From Scilla litardierei (Eukaryota; Streptophyta; Magnoliopsida; Asparagales; Asparagaceae), in NCBI GenBank assembly GCA_030789695.1, contig CM061142.1:147271266-147335265 (forward strand): a stretch of 64,000 nt of DNA. The letters run 5' to 3'. Position 1 is the stretch's first letter, and each line of letters begins with the position of its first letter. The notes beneath the pieces are model-generated. The model was not told the DNA's origin. It did no database searches and worked only from the letters and a program-made list of their open reading frames with translations. Position numbers and translations under genes: made by a program. Positions 20,357 to 31,474 of the stretch are shown here, piece by piece.

Positions 20357-22183
20357 TGTCATGCCCTAGTTTGCACTATACGTGTATTCTACTGAAACAC
20401 GTGGTATTTCTACCTGCGATGCATACGTGGGCATGAAATAAGTGTAGAAATCGATGTATGTGATGTATTGCAAGGGGAATTAGGCCGTAATGCGTGACTA
20501 GGGGAAGAGAATGCGAGGGTGAAAGCGGGAGAAGTGCAAATGACGTCATGTGTGCAAAAAGACAGGAGTGTGTTAGACGTGCGTGTGTGAAGCATGTATG
20601 CTCGTGTGGATATGCATGGATGTGTGTAGGAAGAGCCATGCAAGTGTGAAAAGGATTAGGGGTCAATGGCAGCTCCCGTAATTTTTTAGAAAAGTCAAGG
20701 GCAAAACGGTCATTTAGGCTTAAATTGCTGTGCGTACATACCAAGGTGGTGTGTGCGCAAAGTAATGGCAAACTTGTAAATACCTAGAATATGGAGGGGT
20801 ATTTTGGTCATTTTGTAAGATGCATGCTTATCTATAGGGTGGTTCTAGACCTAGATATTTTTGGAGAAGATTCTCTCCTCTTCCTTATCTTTCTTTTCTC
20901 TTCTTTTTTTATTTTTCTTTTCCTTTTTCTCCAAGATAGGGCCGGCCACCCTAGGCTCTCTTTCTCCCATTTCTTCAACTCAAAAACCCTAATCCTTCCA
21001 TCTAAAATTAAGTATATCAAGTAGCATGCAAGAGGGAAGAAGATGGAGAAGAAAAGAAGAGTAAAAGAGGAGGAAATGAAGTTTGAGGTAGGAATCTCTT
21101 GGAGTTGGAATTCCCACTAATTTAATTTTTGTTAATTTGTTTTTATAGCATGTTTTATCTAATATTTGATGAAGATAATCAATTTTTACAAGATATTGCA
21201 CAATTTCACAACTTTCTCTTTGAAATTCTTAGCAAAGACATCTCCTTTAAAATTTCAGAAACTTTGATGTCTGATTTTGCCTTGTTCCAGATTACTGTAG
21301 TTCGAATCATGTAGATCTTGTAGTTTTACCCCAAAATCATATAAAATATGATATAGTTTCAATTCAGAAATTAGGAGAAATAAATCAATCTTTACAGCAT
21401 GTCTGTTTGAATTTCTGAGTTGACACGGTTTAGGAAAATTGTCCTACAGAGCTGCACAAATCTTGGAATTTTATGATTTTGATCTTGTTGGAAAGCTAAC
21501 AAGTTTTTCTCAACGTTCATCAGACTGCTCTCATGTCGAAATTCTGGCTACAACATGCTCAAATATGGTGTTGAACACAGACCCTAAAATCTGTCTGAAA
21601 AACAGAATTGACACACGTCACTAAATAATTCACCATAAATCACACACTAAATATTTTTCCATGAAATTTTATCTGTGAATCAAGGACTGATATATCTTCA
21701 ACTTTCATTTGGAATACTTTGTCAAATTCCCAATAAATACTGATGTAATATGTACATGTATTCGCCATTTCTACGAATTCCAGCAAGCTGAAACAGTAAA
21801 GTGATGTTATAAGTTGTGCTCATTTGCTATTTCACCCTCTATTGTGCATGATTATTGTTATGGAATGGTAAATACATTCATGATACGTTTTCTAATGGAT
21901 TTGCTAATGTTCTCATAGACCTGTATGTCACGCCTACCACGTGTTCGATGAAATGCCTCAAAGAAGGCAAAATCCAATAAGGTGAGTAACTTGCATATGT
22001 TTGCATTCGGCTTGTGCCATATTGATAAATAGTGAAGTTAGAATGGCATGAATATATTGTAATTGTGAATGGGTGATGTGTTGTGATAGAGGGCATGTCA
22101 CGTGAGTGCATGACCCTATATTTGATGATGGACAGTTGAAGTGATATGTGTATACTCATGCCATCAAGACCCCTAACGTGTTA
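20357..22183 (+). repeat. 5' LTR of the Tekay-like element, 3'-truncated
   Basis: Begins TGTCATGCCC and matches 24859-26713 closely to the shared AACGTGTTA, then diverges abruptly. It lacks a ~25-bp segment present in the other copy at 25812-25836, where both sides carry CATG, so a small repeat-mediated deletion is likely. A possible weak TATA (ATCTATAGGG, 20830-20839) precedes a CT-rich leader. Confidence 0.85.
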
Positions 22184-24845
22184 ATTACACATCTACCCAT
22201 GTATGGATAAAGTAATGGGACGTCCACATTGTCTCTGGACATATGTGAGAAGGTGCCTGTGTGTGAATATATGTGAGTTTGTGTGCGTGGGTGGTGTAGA
22301 TATATATATGTGGGAAGTTTGTGCATATATATCGCTAGTGTACATTACTAGGGTATAGCCTCCTAGTGTGTTAGAAAGTTTAAATACTTGAGAGTATATG
22401 TATGTGTTGCCTATGTGCATATAAGAATTGGTATATTGTTTTACACGGGTATATGGGCGTGGGTTGCATTATTGCGTGAAGATAGGAGCTGTGTTATGGC
22501 TATATATGGTATGTATGTAGTGATATAGATAAGTAATGGGCGTACGGGTGATATGAGTAATGCTCCAAGGTGTTTGGAGTAGATGTATTCTAAGGTGGGT
22601 AGAGAGCGCTTTAAACCCGTCCACCTAAGTTGAGGCCTTAGCTCTATATTGTGCCTATCCTAGGATAGTAATATATGTATGCCGTGCAATACATGTAGGA
22701 TGTGATGGATATAAGGGTTTGAGACCATAGAGTGTGAGTATAAATGGGGTGGATGTGGATTTGCATAATAGTGAAGTTATGGTATATGTATATATGTGTG
22801 TATACGCTTCCCTGTGAAATTGCGTCTATTAGACCATTTGGATGTATATGTAGTGTCTGTATTTTTCTATATGTGGTGGCATGAGGGAGGATTATGTATT
22901 GGTATATGAGATACTTGTATGAATGTAGGTGTGCTGTTGCAAACATAGTGTGATTGTCTATATGTGTTGTTATTATTGAACGCGTATTGGTGTATGTCTT
23001 ATGAGTGGTTATATGTATATGTAAGTCAATGATCCCTATTCTGATATACATGTATCAGTATATGAATGTGTACGTATATGGGATGTGACTATTTACTGAA
23101 TGTGTATGAATATTGATATGCACTTACTTGTGTGTGTACTAGTATACTAGTAAAAGTGCAGATATATCGGATGTTATGAATATAATGGTAAGGGTAGTCA
23201 TCGACTACCTACTAGTATAATGGAATAGCTTGACTGTATAGGTGTGTGATAGCAGGATATGTATGGTATGTGTTTATGGGTGTGTGCCCATACATGGGAA
23301 TGTATGTATATGGTGCATGGGTCCTAGTACGAAAATATATACATGTCTGTGTGCATACCTACTATTAGAATAATAATCTGGTGTGTAAGCGAACGTGTAC
23401 ATGGCTATATGTAGGCCTAGAGATATATATATGGTGTTGATATGAATACATATGTGGGTATATAATGAGTGTGTATATAATTAAATGTGGAGTATCCATG
23501 TGTAGTGTTGTTTGTTACCTATATGTGAATATGTATCATACTTGTATAAATATGAAATGTTGGGATGTGTTCATGTATATGTGGTGTGTATGGAATATAT
23601 GTAATGATGCGTATCTTGGATGAATGAATATGTATATAACTACTTGTACATATCTTCGTTTGTTTACCTGTCAGTCTATCCTATGGGGTTGTTTATTCAG
23701 GTGTATCTCGGTGTGCCTTGGATAATTGTATTTATGTTTGTACATGTGTATATATATAGGACCATACCAGAGTATGTGTATATGTATATACATATGCAAT
23801 GTGGATGTAAATGTGATGGATATGGAATATAGGTGTGTGTGTATATATATACATATAATAAATGTAAGTGAATGATACTGTTTGATATGTGGGCATTAGA
23901 ATGTTTGTATTTGTTTGTATATTTATGTGTATACGTGTGTATGGAGTGTAGATGGATGTTTATAATTATTTGACTATTATGGCAATATATACGTAGGATG
24001 AGCAAGTGTAGTTATATATATAGCATATGGCAGGGAATGTAGTATATTTGTGCACTCTTGTGTGTATTGTGTGTAGTATATGTGCCTATCTGTGTGAGGC
24101 AGTAGGTGCATCGCTACGAATGTGAAATTATATGTAAATTTGTCTATAGGTTTGATTGCTGACCTAAGTGATGTAATCATGCATGTGTTAGTGTGTGCAT
24201 GTCGATGTATGTTGAATGTGACTAATTCTCGTGTGTATGTAGATATTCATGTGACTATAAGTGTGAATGAACTCATATGATTAAGTATTGGGTGTATAAG
24301 GATCCGGTGTACCTACAGTGTAACACAGTGATGGTGACCCTGATGTCAAGTTATGTATGTAGATTGGTGTGTATAGTGGTGTGTCTGTGCTTGGATATAG
24401 ATGTATATATATATATATAAGCAGGCAGAATATAAGTCGATATACTTGAAGGTATTATGATGTGGATACGATGTGATGTCGTACGCACACGGATGCGAGT
24501 AGTGATCTAAATACGTGTAATAAAACGTATGGAGACTTATTTGTGGTGTGTGATGTATATGTAAATGTGTGAATATGTGTGCCAAGATGTTTATATGAAG
24601 AACACAGACGTGTGCGTAAGTGATGATGCATATAGTGATATGGATGTGCTATTAGATGAGTAATAGGATGTATCTGTTGCATGTGTGCGATACTGATGTG
24701 TATGGATGATAGTAAAGCATATAGAGTATATAAGTGTGGTGTAGATATGTATTCTTATTTGTACTTCCTGGGTAGTAAGACCATCATACCTAGCTGATCT
24801 CGGCAAGGATCACACCTTAGGAAGTCCGAGGATGGACTTTACTTT
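22184..24845 (+). other. Internal region, alternating TG/TA-rich low complexity
   Basis: About 2.5 kb of text dominated by GTATATGTG, TATGTATATA and GTGTGTATAC pieces with no fixed unit. Alternating purine-pyrimidine steps are strikingly frequent. Minus-strand frames rich in His, Thr, Tyr and Ile come from this bias and are not genes. Unbiased text appears only at about 22560-22670 and 24770-24845, the latter being the usual end of the internal domain. Confidence 0.7.
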
Positions 24846-24858
24846 AAGGTGGGTAGGA
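24846..24858 (+). other. Polypurine tract of the Tekay-like element
   Basis: AAGGTGGGTAGGA immediately before TGTCATGCCC. Compare AAGGAGGGTAGAA before the LTRs of the tandem array on the other strand. Confidence 0.8.
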
Positions 24859-27234
24859 TGTCATGCCCTAGTTTGTAGTATACGTGTATTCTACTGAAAC
24901 ATGTGGTATTTCTACATGCGATGCATACGTGGGCATGAAATACGTGTAGAAATCGATGTATGTGATGTATTGCAAGGGGAATTAGGCCGTAATGCGTGAC
25001 TAGGAGAAGAGAATGCGAGGGTGAAAGCGGGAGAAGTGCAAATGACGTCACGTGTGCAAAAAGACAGGAGTGTGTTAGACGTGCGTGTGTGAAGCAGGTA
25101 TGCTTGTATGGATGTGCATGGATGTGTGTAGGAAGAGCCATGCAAGTGTGAAAGGGGTTAGGGGTCAATGGCAGCTCCCGTAATTTTTTAGAAAAGTCAA
25201 GGGCAAACGGTCATTTAGGCTTAAATTGCTGTGCGTACATACCAAGGTGGTGTGTGCGCAAAGTAATGGCAAACTTGTAAATACCTAGAATATGGAGGGG
25301 TATTTTGGTCATTTTGTAAGATGCATGCTTATCTATAGGGTGGTTCTAGACCTAGATATTTTTGGAGAAGATTCTCTCCTCTTCCTTATCTTTCTTTTCT
25401 CTTCTTTTTTTATTTTTCTTTTCCTTTTTCTCCAAGATAGGGCCGGCCACCCTAGGCTCTCTTTCTCCCATTTCTTCAACTCAAAAACCCTAATCCTTCC
25501 ATCTAAAATTAAGTATATCAAGTAGCATGCAAGAGGGAAGAAGATGGAGAAGAAAAGAAGAGTAAAAGAGGAGGAAATGAAGTTTGAGGTAGGAATCTCT
25601 TGGAGTTGGAATTCCCACTAATTTAATTTTTGTTAATTTGTTTTTATAGCATGTTTTATCTAATATTTGATGAAGATAATCAATTTTTACAAGATATTGC
25701 ACAATTTCACAACTTTCTCTTTGAAATTCTTAGCAAAGACATCTCCTTTAAAATTTCAGAAACTTTGATGTCTGATTTTGCCTTGTTCCAGATTACTGTA
25801 GTTCGAATCATGTTTCGAAAAAAACATGAGCATGTAGATCTTGAAGTTTTACCCCAAAATCATATAAAATTTGATATAGTTTCAATTCAGAAATTAGGAG
25901 AAATAAATCAATCTTTACAGCATGTCTGTTTGAATTTCTGAGTTGACACAGTTTAGAAAAATTGTCCTACAGAGCTGCAAAAATCTTGAAATTTTATGAT
26001 TTTGGTCTTGTTGGAAAGCTAACAAGTGTTTCTCAAAGTTCATCAGACTGCTCTCATGTCGAAATTCTGGCTAGAACATGCTCAAATTTGGTGTTGAACA
26101 CAGACCCTAAAATCTGTCTGAAAAACAGAATTGACACACGTCACTAAATAATTCACCATAAATCACACACTAAATATGTTTCCATGAAATTTTATCTGTG
26201 AATCAAGGACTGATATATATTCAACTTTCATTTGGAACACTTTGTCAAATTCCCAATAAATACTGATGTAATATGTACATGTATTCGCCATTTCTACGAA
26301 TTCCAGCAAGCAGAAACAGTAAAGTGATGTTATAAGTTGTGCTCTTTTGCTATTTCACCCTCTATTGTGCATGATTATTGTTATGGCATGGTAGATACAT
26401 TCATGATACGTTTTCTAATGGATTTGCTAATGTTCTCATAGACCTGCATGTCACGCCTACCACGTGTTCGATGAAATGCCTCAAAGAATGCAAAATCCAA
26501 TAAGTTGAGTAACTTGCATATGTTTGCATTCGGCTTGTGCCATATTGATAAATAGTGAAGTTAGAGGCTTGAATGGCATGAATATACTGTAATTGTGAAT
26601 GGGTGATGTGTTGTGATAGAGGGCATGTCACGTGAGTGCATGACCCTATATTTGATGATGGACAGTTGAAGTGATATGTGTATACTCATGCCATCAAGAC
26701 CCCTAACGTGTTACTTATGATGTTAACTTATAAAATTGAATAAATCTCAGTCCTCTCTAATGAGGGTGAGTTAGCAAATCCTGGGTTTTAGGTGGGATTT
26801 GAGTAAATTATGGATATGAGGCCTGGACTGAGAAGTTGGGGGAAATGATTATGTGATATGTGATATTTTCACCCACTCGCCTTGCCGATAGTGGAGGGGA
26901 CATACGGAGGTTGTGTTATGGTGGTAGAGCCTCACTCCTGCCAGGGACGGGGGAGCAGAGAGGCCCGGCGTACAGTGCCCGTGTCCACTGCGTCATGTGC
27001 TATATTCACCCCAAATTTGGGGTGAAGTCCAGGTCCTAGTATCACACAGTTTACCCAAGTTCCAATTAACTCAATTAAGAAATAATAAGATAAGATTTGT
27101 GTGTTATTTCTACTGCTGGCGGCACTTCCCCTCCCTTTTGCCCGTAATTTGTGGCTTGGTGTCATGCGTCAGGCACTTGTACTTATCGTACTTGATTTTG
27201 GTTGTATGAGCCATCATGTTATTATTACTGTTAC

Positions 27235-27280
<46 letters not shown>
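27235..27280. repeat. (ATT)n microsatellite
   Basis: About 15 uninterrupted TAT/ATT units inside the Tekay-like 3' LTR. The poly-Asn and poly-Ile frames here are artefacts of it. Confidence 0.95.
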
Positions 27281-27281
<1 letters not shown>

Positions 27282-27641
27282 GTGCTAACCCCTTTCTTGC
27301 AGTAGCTCGTCACTGGACCGCAGGTATGATTCCCTTATTTAACTATTTAATTTTCATCATCTCACTCAGTTACATATTCTATTCCGCTTAGCTTGCCTTA
27401 TGAATTGCTAATCTTAAAATGGAGTTTCAAACCCAAGTTGGTTCCTACTGGGGCACACATTGATGTGCTCCTTTCCATTTTTCAGGTAGCAGTGTTAGCT
27501 TGGTTGGAGGTGACTTGGAGTTCGGTTCAGAAGTAGCACTTGGTGTGAGCTGTCTTGTGGTGTGATATGGTTGTCTTGGGAGGTGAAAGATGACGGTGTG
27601 TATGTAGTGGCGTACCTGGTTTATGTAATAAATAGAAGTTG

Positions 27642-27642
<1 letters not shown>

Positions 27643-27713
<71 letters not shown>
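27643..27713. repeat. (TA)n microsatellite
   Basis: About 35 uninterrupted TA units inside the Tekay-like 3' LTR. Confidence 0.95.
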
Positions 27714-27716
<3 letters not shown>

Positions 27717-27910
27717 ATGTTGTTGTTGACCTATGTATTCATGAGTCCGTTTGATGTTATTGTGAAGTTTTGCTTGTACTATCCCAGCATGTGCGCAGTG
27801 GCCTACCTTTGCTTATTCAGTTCCTCTTCTCTCTCTCTTTTCACCCTCACTCTTCAGAATACTTGGAAAAAAAATTTGATGCCGGGTATTCTGGGGAACG
27901 GGGCGTTACA

Positions 27911-27915
27911 CATCC
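27911..27915. repeat. TSD CATCC, right, of the Tekay-like element
   Basis: Identical to 20352-20356. The solo LTR resumes at 27916. Confidence 0.88.
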
Positions 27916-28975
27916 AGAGGTTACACCTAAATTCCACCTAGCGGTGTCACAGTCGCTAGGCGTAGTATGGCTCCTAGGTGTTAGTTCCGGGCTCTATCCG
28001 CAAGCGGACGGTGTCAAATTATAGTATAAAAGATGTCGGATCCCACAGGGACGGTGACAGTGTATTTGTGGTCTCAGATTATTTTTAGATCTCGAAGGTG
28101 AGATAGCTGTCGATTTGGAAAATTTGGTTGTGATGTTGTTAACTTGATAATAAATAAAACTAGGGTTTTAGGGATCAACGCTGAGACCGTCGGAGATTGA
28201 TGTTAGAATGAGATCCTTAGGTTGCATTATGTTTAGGGGATTAATCTCTCAATTCTACCACTCTCGTGGGTTAGAATTTCGAGGTATTTCGGTGGCTCTC
28301 ATTGACGCAATGGCGGTAGCCATCAATGTAGTGATATAGTTCGTCGGTGGATCCCCTCAAGGAACGAGCCGGGCATGGTCACGAGCCTTGGTTGGATCCA
28401 CTGATTTCCCTATTTAAATCCCAAGGTTATTCCTTAAGCTGATCAATTCCACCGACCATGGGCATGATCTCAGTACAAGTTATCCTAGGGATTCGGATGG
28501 ATTGACCGAAATACTCCCCTTTATTCCTAATTCAACCTAGAAATCCGGATCTACATCTCCCTCCTATAGTCTTAGGGCTAACCCATCAACCCTAGAAGAG
28601 ACTACTCACACATGGTGATATTGACGAATAATAATACGATTTTTATCGAGGAAAACATTGTGGCAAATTAATCAAATAAGAATTGAATAACTTACGTACC
28701 GAAGGCGAGGAAAAAAAGTAGCCAATAATAATCCAAAAAGATCCCACAAATTCCAGAACACGAAGAACAATAGATCTCTCAAAAACAATTTAATTATCCT
28801 AAAAAATAGGTTTAGATCTACTAAAGTGTCTAATCTCCTCTCCCTCCAAACGTAGTTCAAAATTAATCCAAAAAGAGCGAGCCCCCCAATCCTATCGCCC
28901 AGATCTGCACTTCACTCAGCTGCGCGCATCAGACAGGCCCACGAAAATTTCCAAAAATGGCCCCCATTGTCGTCG

Positions 28976-29315
28976 ACCGAGTCAGTGACTCGTTCGAGCA
29001 AGCGCTTGCTCGGTCGGGCTGCTCGGTCGAGCAGCCCTCTTGCTCGGTCGAGTCCGTCAGAGGATCGAACTCCTCCAAAAAACGTCATTCTGTCTGCTCG
29101 GTCCGAGTAGGCCGTGCTAGGTCGAGTCATCGCCACTGCTCGGTTGCATAAGTCCTGCTCGGTCGAGCAGGATGTTGATGGAGCTTTGAAAAATGGAAGC
29201 TGCTCGACCGAGTCACCTTACTGATCGGTCGAGCAGGGTGCGTATCAGCCTTCATGTATCAGTTGTTAGTGTATCAGCTCGATCGAGCAGCTGCTCTACT
29301 CGGTCGAGTCACCTG
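28976..29315 (-). promoter_or_regulatory. CGGTCGAG motif cluster in the solo LTR U3
   Basis: At least six copies of CTCGGTCGAG(C/T) or its complement lie here, several as TGCTCGGTCGAGCA-like near-palindromes. On the minus strand they sit about 310-650 bp from the LTR start, a U3 position. I do not see a clear TATA box after them. Confidence 0.55.
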
Positions 29316-29627
29316 AGAAAATCACACAGCTCCTCTTGCAGCTTCTCCTCTACTCCTGGAAATCTCCTCTACTCCTCCCATAGGCTTTCAAAACTTGGCG
29401 AACTCCTGTAGAGCTTCGCCAACGGGGCTCAAGGGCATGCCGGATGTGTCCATATCCAAAATTGGTCCCGAATCGCTCCAAAATCCCTGAAAATCCACAA
29501 AACTCTACGAAACTCGAATATGGCATTCGAATTGCAATATCGTAGGAAAATGCGGGATTTGGATGCGAATATGGCATGAAATGCAATGGAATGATACTAT
29601 GAAAAGATGGAAAATATGGACACATCA

Positions 29628-29632
29628 GCCCC
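29628..29632. repeat. TSD GCCCC, right, of the solo LTR
   Basis: Identical to 20342-20346. Gag resumes directly after it. Confidence 0.85.
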
Positions 29633-29824
29633 CATGAAAGATTGGGAAGAAAAATGCCCAGATGTGGCATAACTGGACACTGGTCCAGAAACTGTCGCAC
29701 TCTACGCCACCTCCAGAATTTGTACCAAGCTAGCCAGAAGTTTGCTGAAACAAACCTGGTGGAAAAAGAAGACTTGGCTCAAATTCGGTACATCGCCGAG
29801 AACTTCTCGACGATGACCTGCTAG
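29633..29824 (+). pseudogene. Ale/Retrofit-type gag, second part: CCHC zinc knuckle
   Basis: Reads CGITGHWSRNC followed by RTLRHLQNLYQAS, the CCHC RNA-binding knuckle and the following stretch of Retrofit-type Gag. The first cysteine of the CX2CX4HX4C box is out of frame because one base is missing between it and the second, at about 29655. The frame ends with TAG at 29822-29824, close to where Gag ends in this branch. Confidence 0.8.
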
Positions 29825-29981
29825 ACTGATGACTTATCTATTTCTGTAATTTATTATAGTTGAAAAACAATTTGTTTTCTAGATGTGTGTTTCTCTTCAG
29901 CATGTTAGTTTATTTTCAGACTTTAAATAAAATTTGCATACTTTGTGCCTTATATTGCTATACTTTTCTTTCTTGCTATAG
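29825..29981 (+). other. Gag-pol spacer with splice-acceptor-like end
   Basis: 157 bp, T-rich, no coding character, ending TTTTCTTTCTTGCTATAG directly before the pol ATG at 29982. The shape is that of a plant intron 3' end. It implies gag and pol were separate frames, with pol perhaps reached by splicing; this is inference. Confidence 0.5.
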
Positions 29982-30430
29982 ATGGATAATAAATGCCTAG
30001 TGGACAGTGCTTCTATGCACACGATCCTTCAAGATATTTGCTTCTTTCAAATTAACAGCCAATACGATGGCACCGTAAATAAGGCACCGTAAATACTATT
30101 TCCGGTCCATCAAGTATAGTAGAAAGATCAGGGGAAGCAAACTTTTTGCTCCCCAATAAAACATAAATTTCAATAAAAGATGCTCTTTTCTCTCCAAGCT
30201 CGCACAGAAACTTACTACGTTTTAGAGACATCCGTTTAAACGGATACCACCAAGAAACGGTGAAAAAACATGACAAAGAATACTTGTATGTAACGGCTCT
30301 TAAAAACAGTGCTAAAACCATCGTTGAGCATTTCGAGGGACTCCCGTCGGGTCTGTACTATACAACAATACGAGCAATGGAAGTCAATACAATTGAGTAC
30401 CAGAAGTGCAAAAATCAACCAGAATTCTAA
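29982..30430 (+). pseudogene. copia protease and linker, decayed
   Basis: From ATG at 29982 the frame reads MDNKCLVDSASMHTILQD. Asp-Ser-Ala in place of Asp-Ser-Gly followed by HTIL is the form typical of Retrofit-type proteases, with the catalytic Asp at 30003-30005. After about 30 residues the frame breaks, and the rest of the fold survives in pieces in other frames (for example GLPSGLYYTTI at about 30330-30362). A 15-16-bp tandem duplication (GGCACCGTAAATA) lies at 30069-30100. Confidence 0.7.
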
Positions 30431-31474
30431 CTCTGGCATAATAGACTCAGACACCCTGGATCGACAATGATGCACCGCATCATATCCCAGTCCCGTGGAA
30501 TTAATTTGAAGAACCTGAAGTTGCTTCGAAAAGGTGATTTTCCTTTTCACCCTTGTTCAAAAAGTAAATTTAGTACGAGACCATCTCCGACTAAAGTGGA
30601 CTCAGTGTCTCCCAGCTTCCTGGAGAGAATACATGGAGACATTTGTGGACCTATTCACTCCTCAAGTGGTCCATTCCGGTACTTTATGGTACTGATAGAC
30701 GCGTCTTCCATTTGGTCATATATGTGCCTACTGTCCACCGGCAACATAGCCTTTGCAAAGCTACTGGCACAAATCATTAAGCTGCGAGCACATTTCCCAG
30801 AAAACCAGATTAAGAAATTACATCTGGATAACACTGGGGAATTTACATCACAAGTCTTTTTAGACTACTGCCAAGCAACTGTCATTGAAGTTGAACATCA
30901 TGTAGCACATGTTCACACCCAGAACGGGTTAGCTGAATCTCTTATAAAGAGACTATAATGGATCGCTCGTCCATTGCTAATGCAATCCCAGTTGCCTGTG
31001 ACTGCATGGTGACATGCACTCCTGCATGCTGCATCACTAATAAGATTACGACCATCTGGTAGTCAAACTCATTCTCCGATGCAACTTGCAGATGAAACTC
31101 CACCAAATATCTCTCACTTGAGGATATTTGGATGCGCGGTCTATGTCCCCATCGCACCACCACAAAGGACCAAGATGGATCCTCAACGTCGCCCAGGTAT
31201 CTATATAAGGTTCGACTCACCATCGATCATTAGATACCTGAAACCCCTAACGCGAGACGCTTTTAAGGCACGCCTAGAAGACTGCGAGTTTGACGAAAAT
31301 AACTTTCCCAAGCTAGGCATGAATGCTAAGAAGCCTGAAGCTTTAAATACCATTTCATGGGATACCAAAATTTTATCCCACTTTGATCCGTGTACAAACC
31401 AATCTGAAGATGAGATCCTGAAGATCCTCCAAATACAAAATACAGTTCACACACTAAATTCACTGACAACCAGA
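30431..31474 (+). pseudogene. copia pre-integrase and integrase core
   Basis: LWHNRLRHPG opens the zinc-binding domain, with Arg where the usual HxRLGHP has Gly. The rve core follows: ERIHGDICGPI (first Asp), KKLHLDNTGEF (second Asp) and HTQNGLAESLIKRL (Glu). The second Asp and the Glu are 35 residues apart, so the DD35E triad is complete. In-frame stops at 30956-30958 (TAA) and 31010-31012 (TGA) follow the core. The C-terminal part (LRIFGCAVYVPIAPPQRTKM...) is open to the border of the tandem array. A frameshift near 31430-31455 precedes the border. Integrase would join element cDNA to host DNA. Confidence 0.88.
31470..31474. repeat. TSD CCAGA, left, of the tandem array
   Basis: CCAGA stands directly before TGTAACGACC, and again directly after the last CGTTACA at 63422-63426. 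Perfect match around 31.9 kb. Confidence 0.92.

Larger units (their letters stand above)
20357..27910 (+). mobile_element. Tekay/Del-like gypsy element, non-coding, rearranged
   Basis: Direct repeats at 20357-22183 and 24859-26713 mark the LTRs. The right one is complete (to 27910) and is preceded by a CTTTAAGGTGGGTAGGA polypurine tract, the end signature of Del/Tekay chromoviruses. This fixes the plus orientation. The left LTR lacks its last ~1.2 kb, and the internal part (22184-24845) has no gag or pol frame and no primer-binding site. A perfect CATCC TSD surrounds it. It inserted 10 bp inside the solo LTR, so it is younger than that LTR's parent. Confidence 0.85.
24859..27910 (+). repeat. 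3' LTR of the Tekay-like element
   Basis: 3052 bp, TGTCATGCCC...GGGGCGTTACA. It contains a CT-rich leader region (25370-25500), the (ATT)n and (TA)n microsatellites, and typical Tekay LTR text, with no gene. The frames at 25292-25525 and 25630-25941 recur in the 5' LTR and are repeat sequence. Confidence 0.88.
20347..29627 (-). mobile_element. Tat/Athila-like solo LTR, itself interrupted
   Basis: The two parts are 20347-20356 (TGACGCATCC) and 27916-29627, together about 1722 bp, separated by the Tekay-like element. On the minus strand it starts TGATGTGTCC and ends GGATGCGTCA, giving TG...CA ends, with a perfect GCCCC TSD outside. No internal domain is present, so it is a solo LTR left by LTR-LTR recombination. 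The text near its minus-strand end (GGATCCGACATCTTTTATAC, followed by a long GC-poor tail) resembles the R-U5 part of Tat/Athila LTRs; family assignment is moderate. U3 holds the CGGTCGAG repeats. Confidence 0.8.

Noticed and set aside
22193..24806. Several His/Tyr/Thr-rich minus-strand frames of 67-135 codons
   Set aside because: They follow the TG/TA bias of the stretch, share no domain and lack any gene context.
27101..27391. Poly-Ile / poly-Asn proteins
   Set aside because: Translation of the (ATT)n microsatellite.
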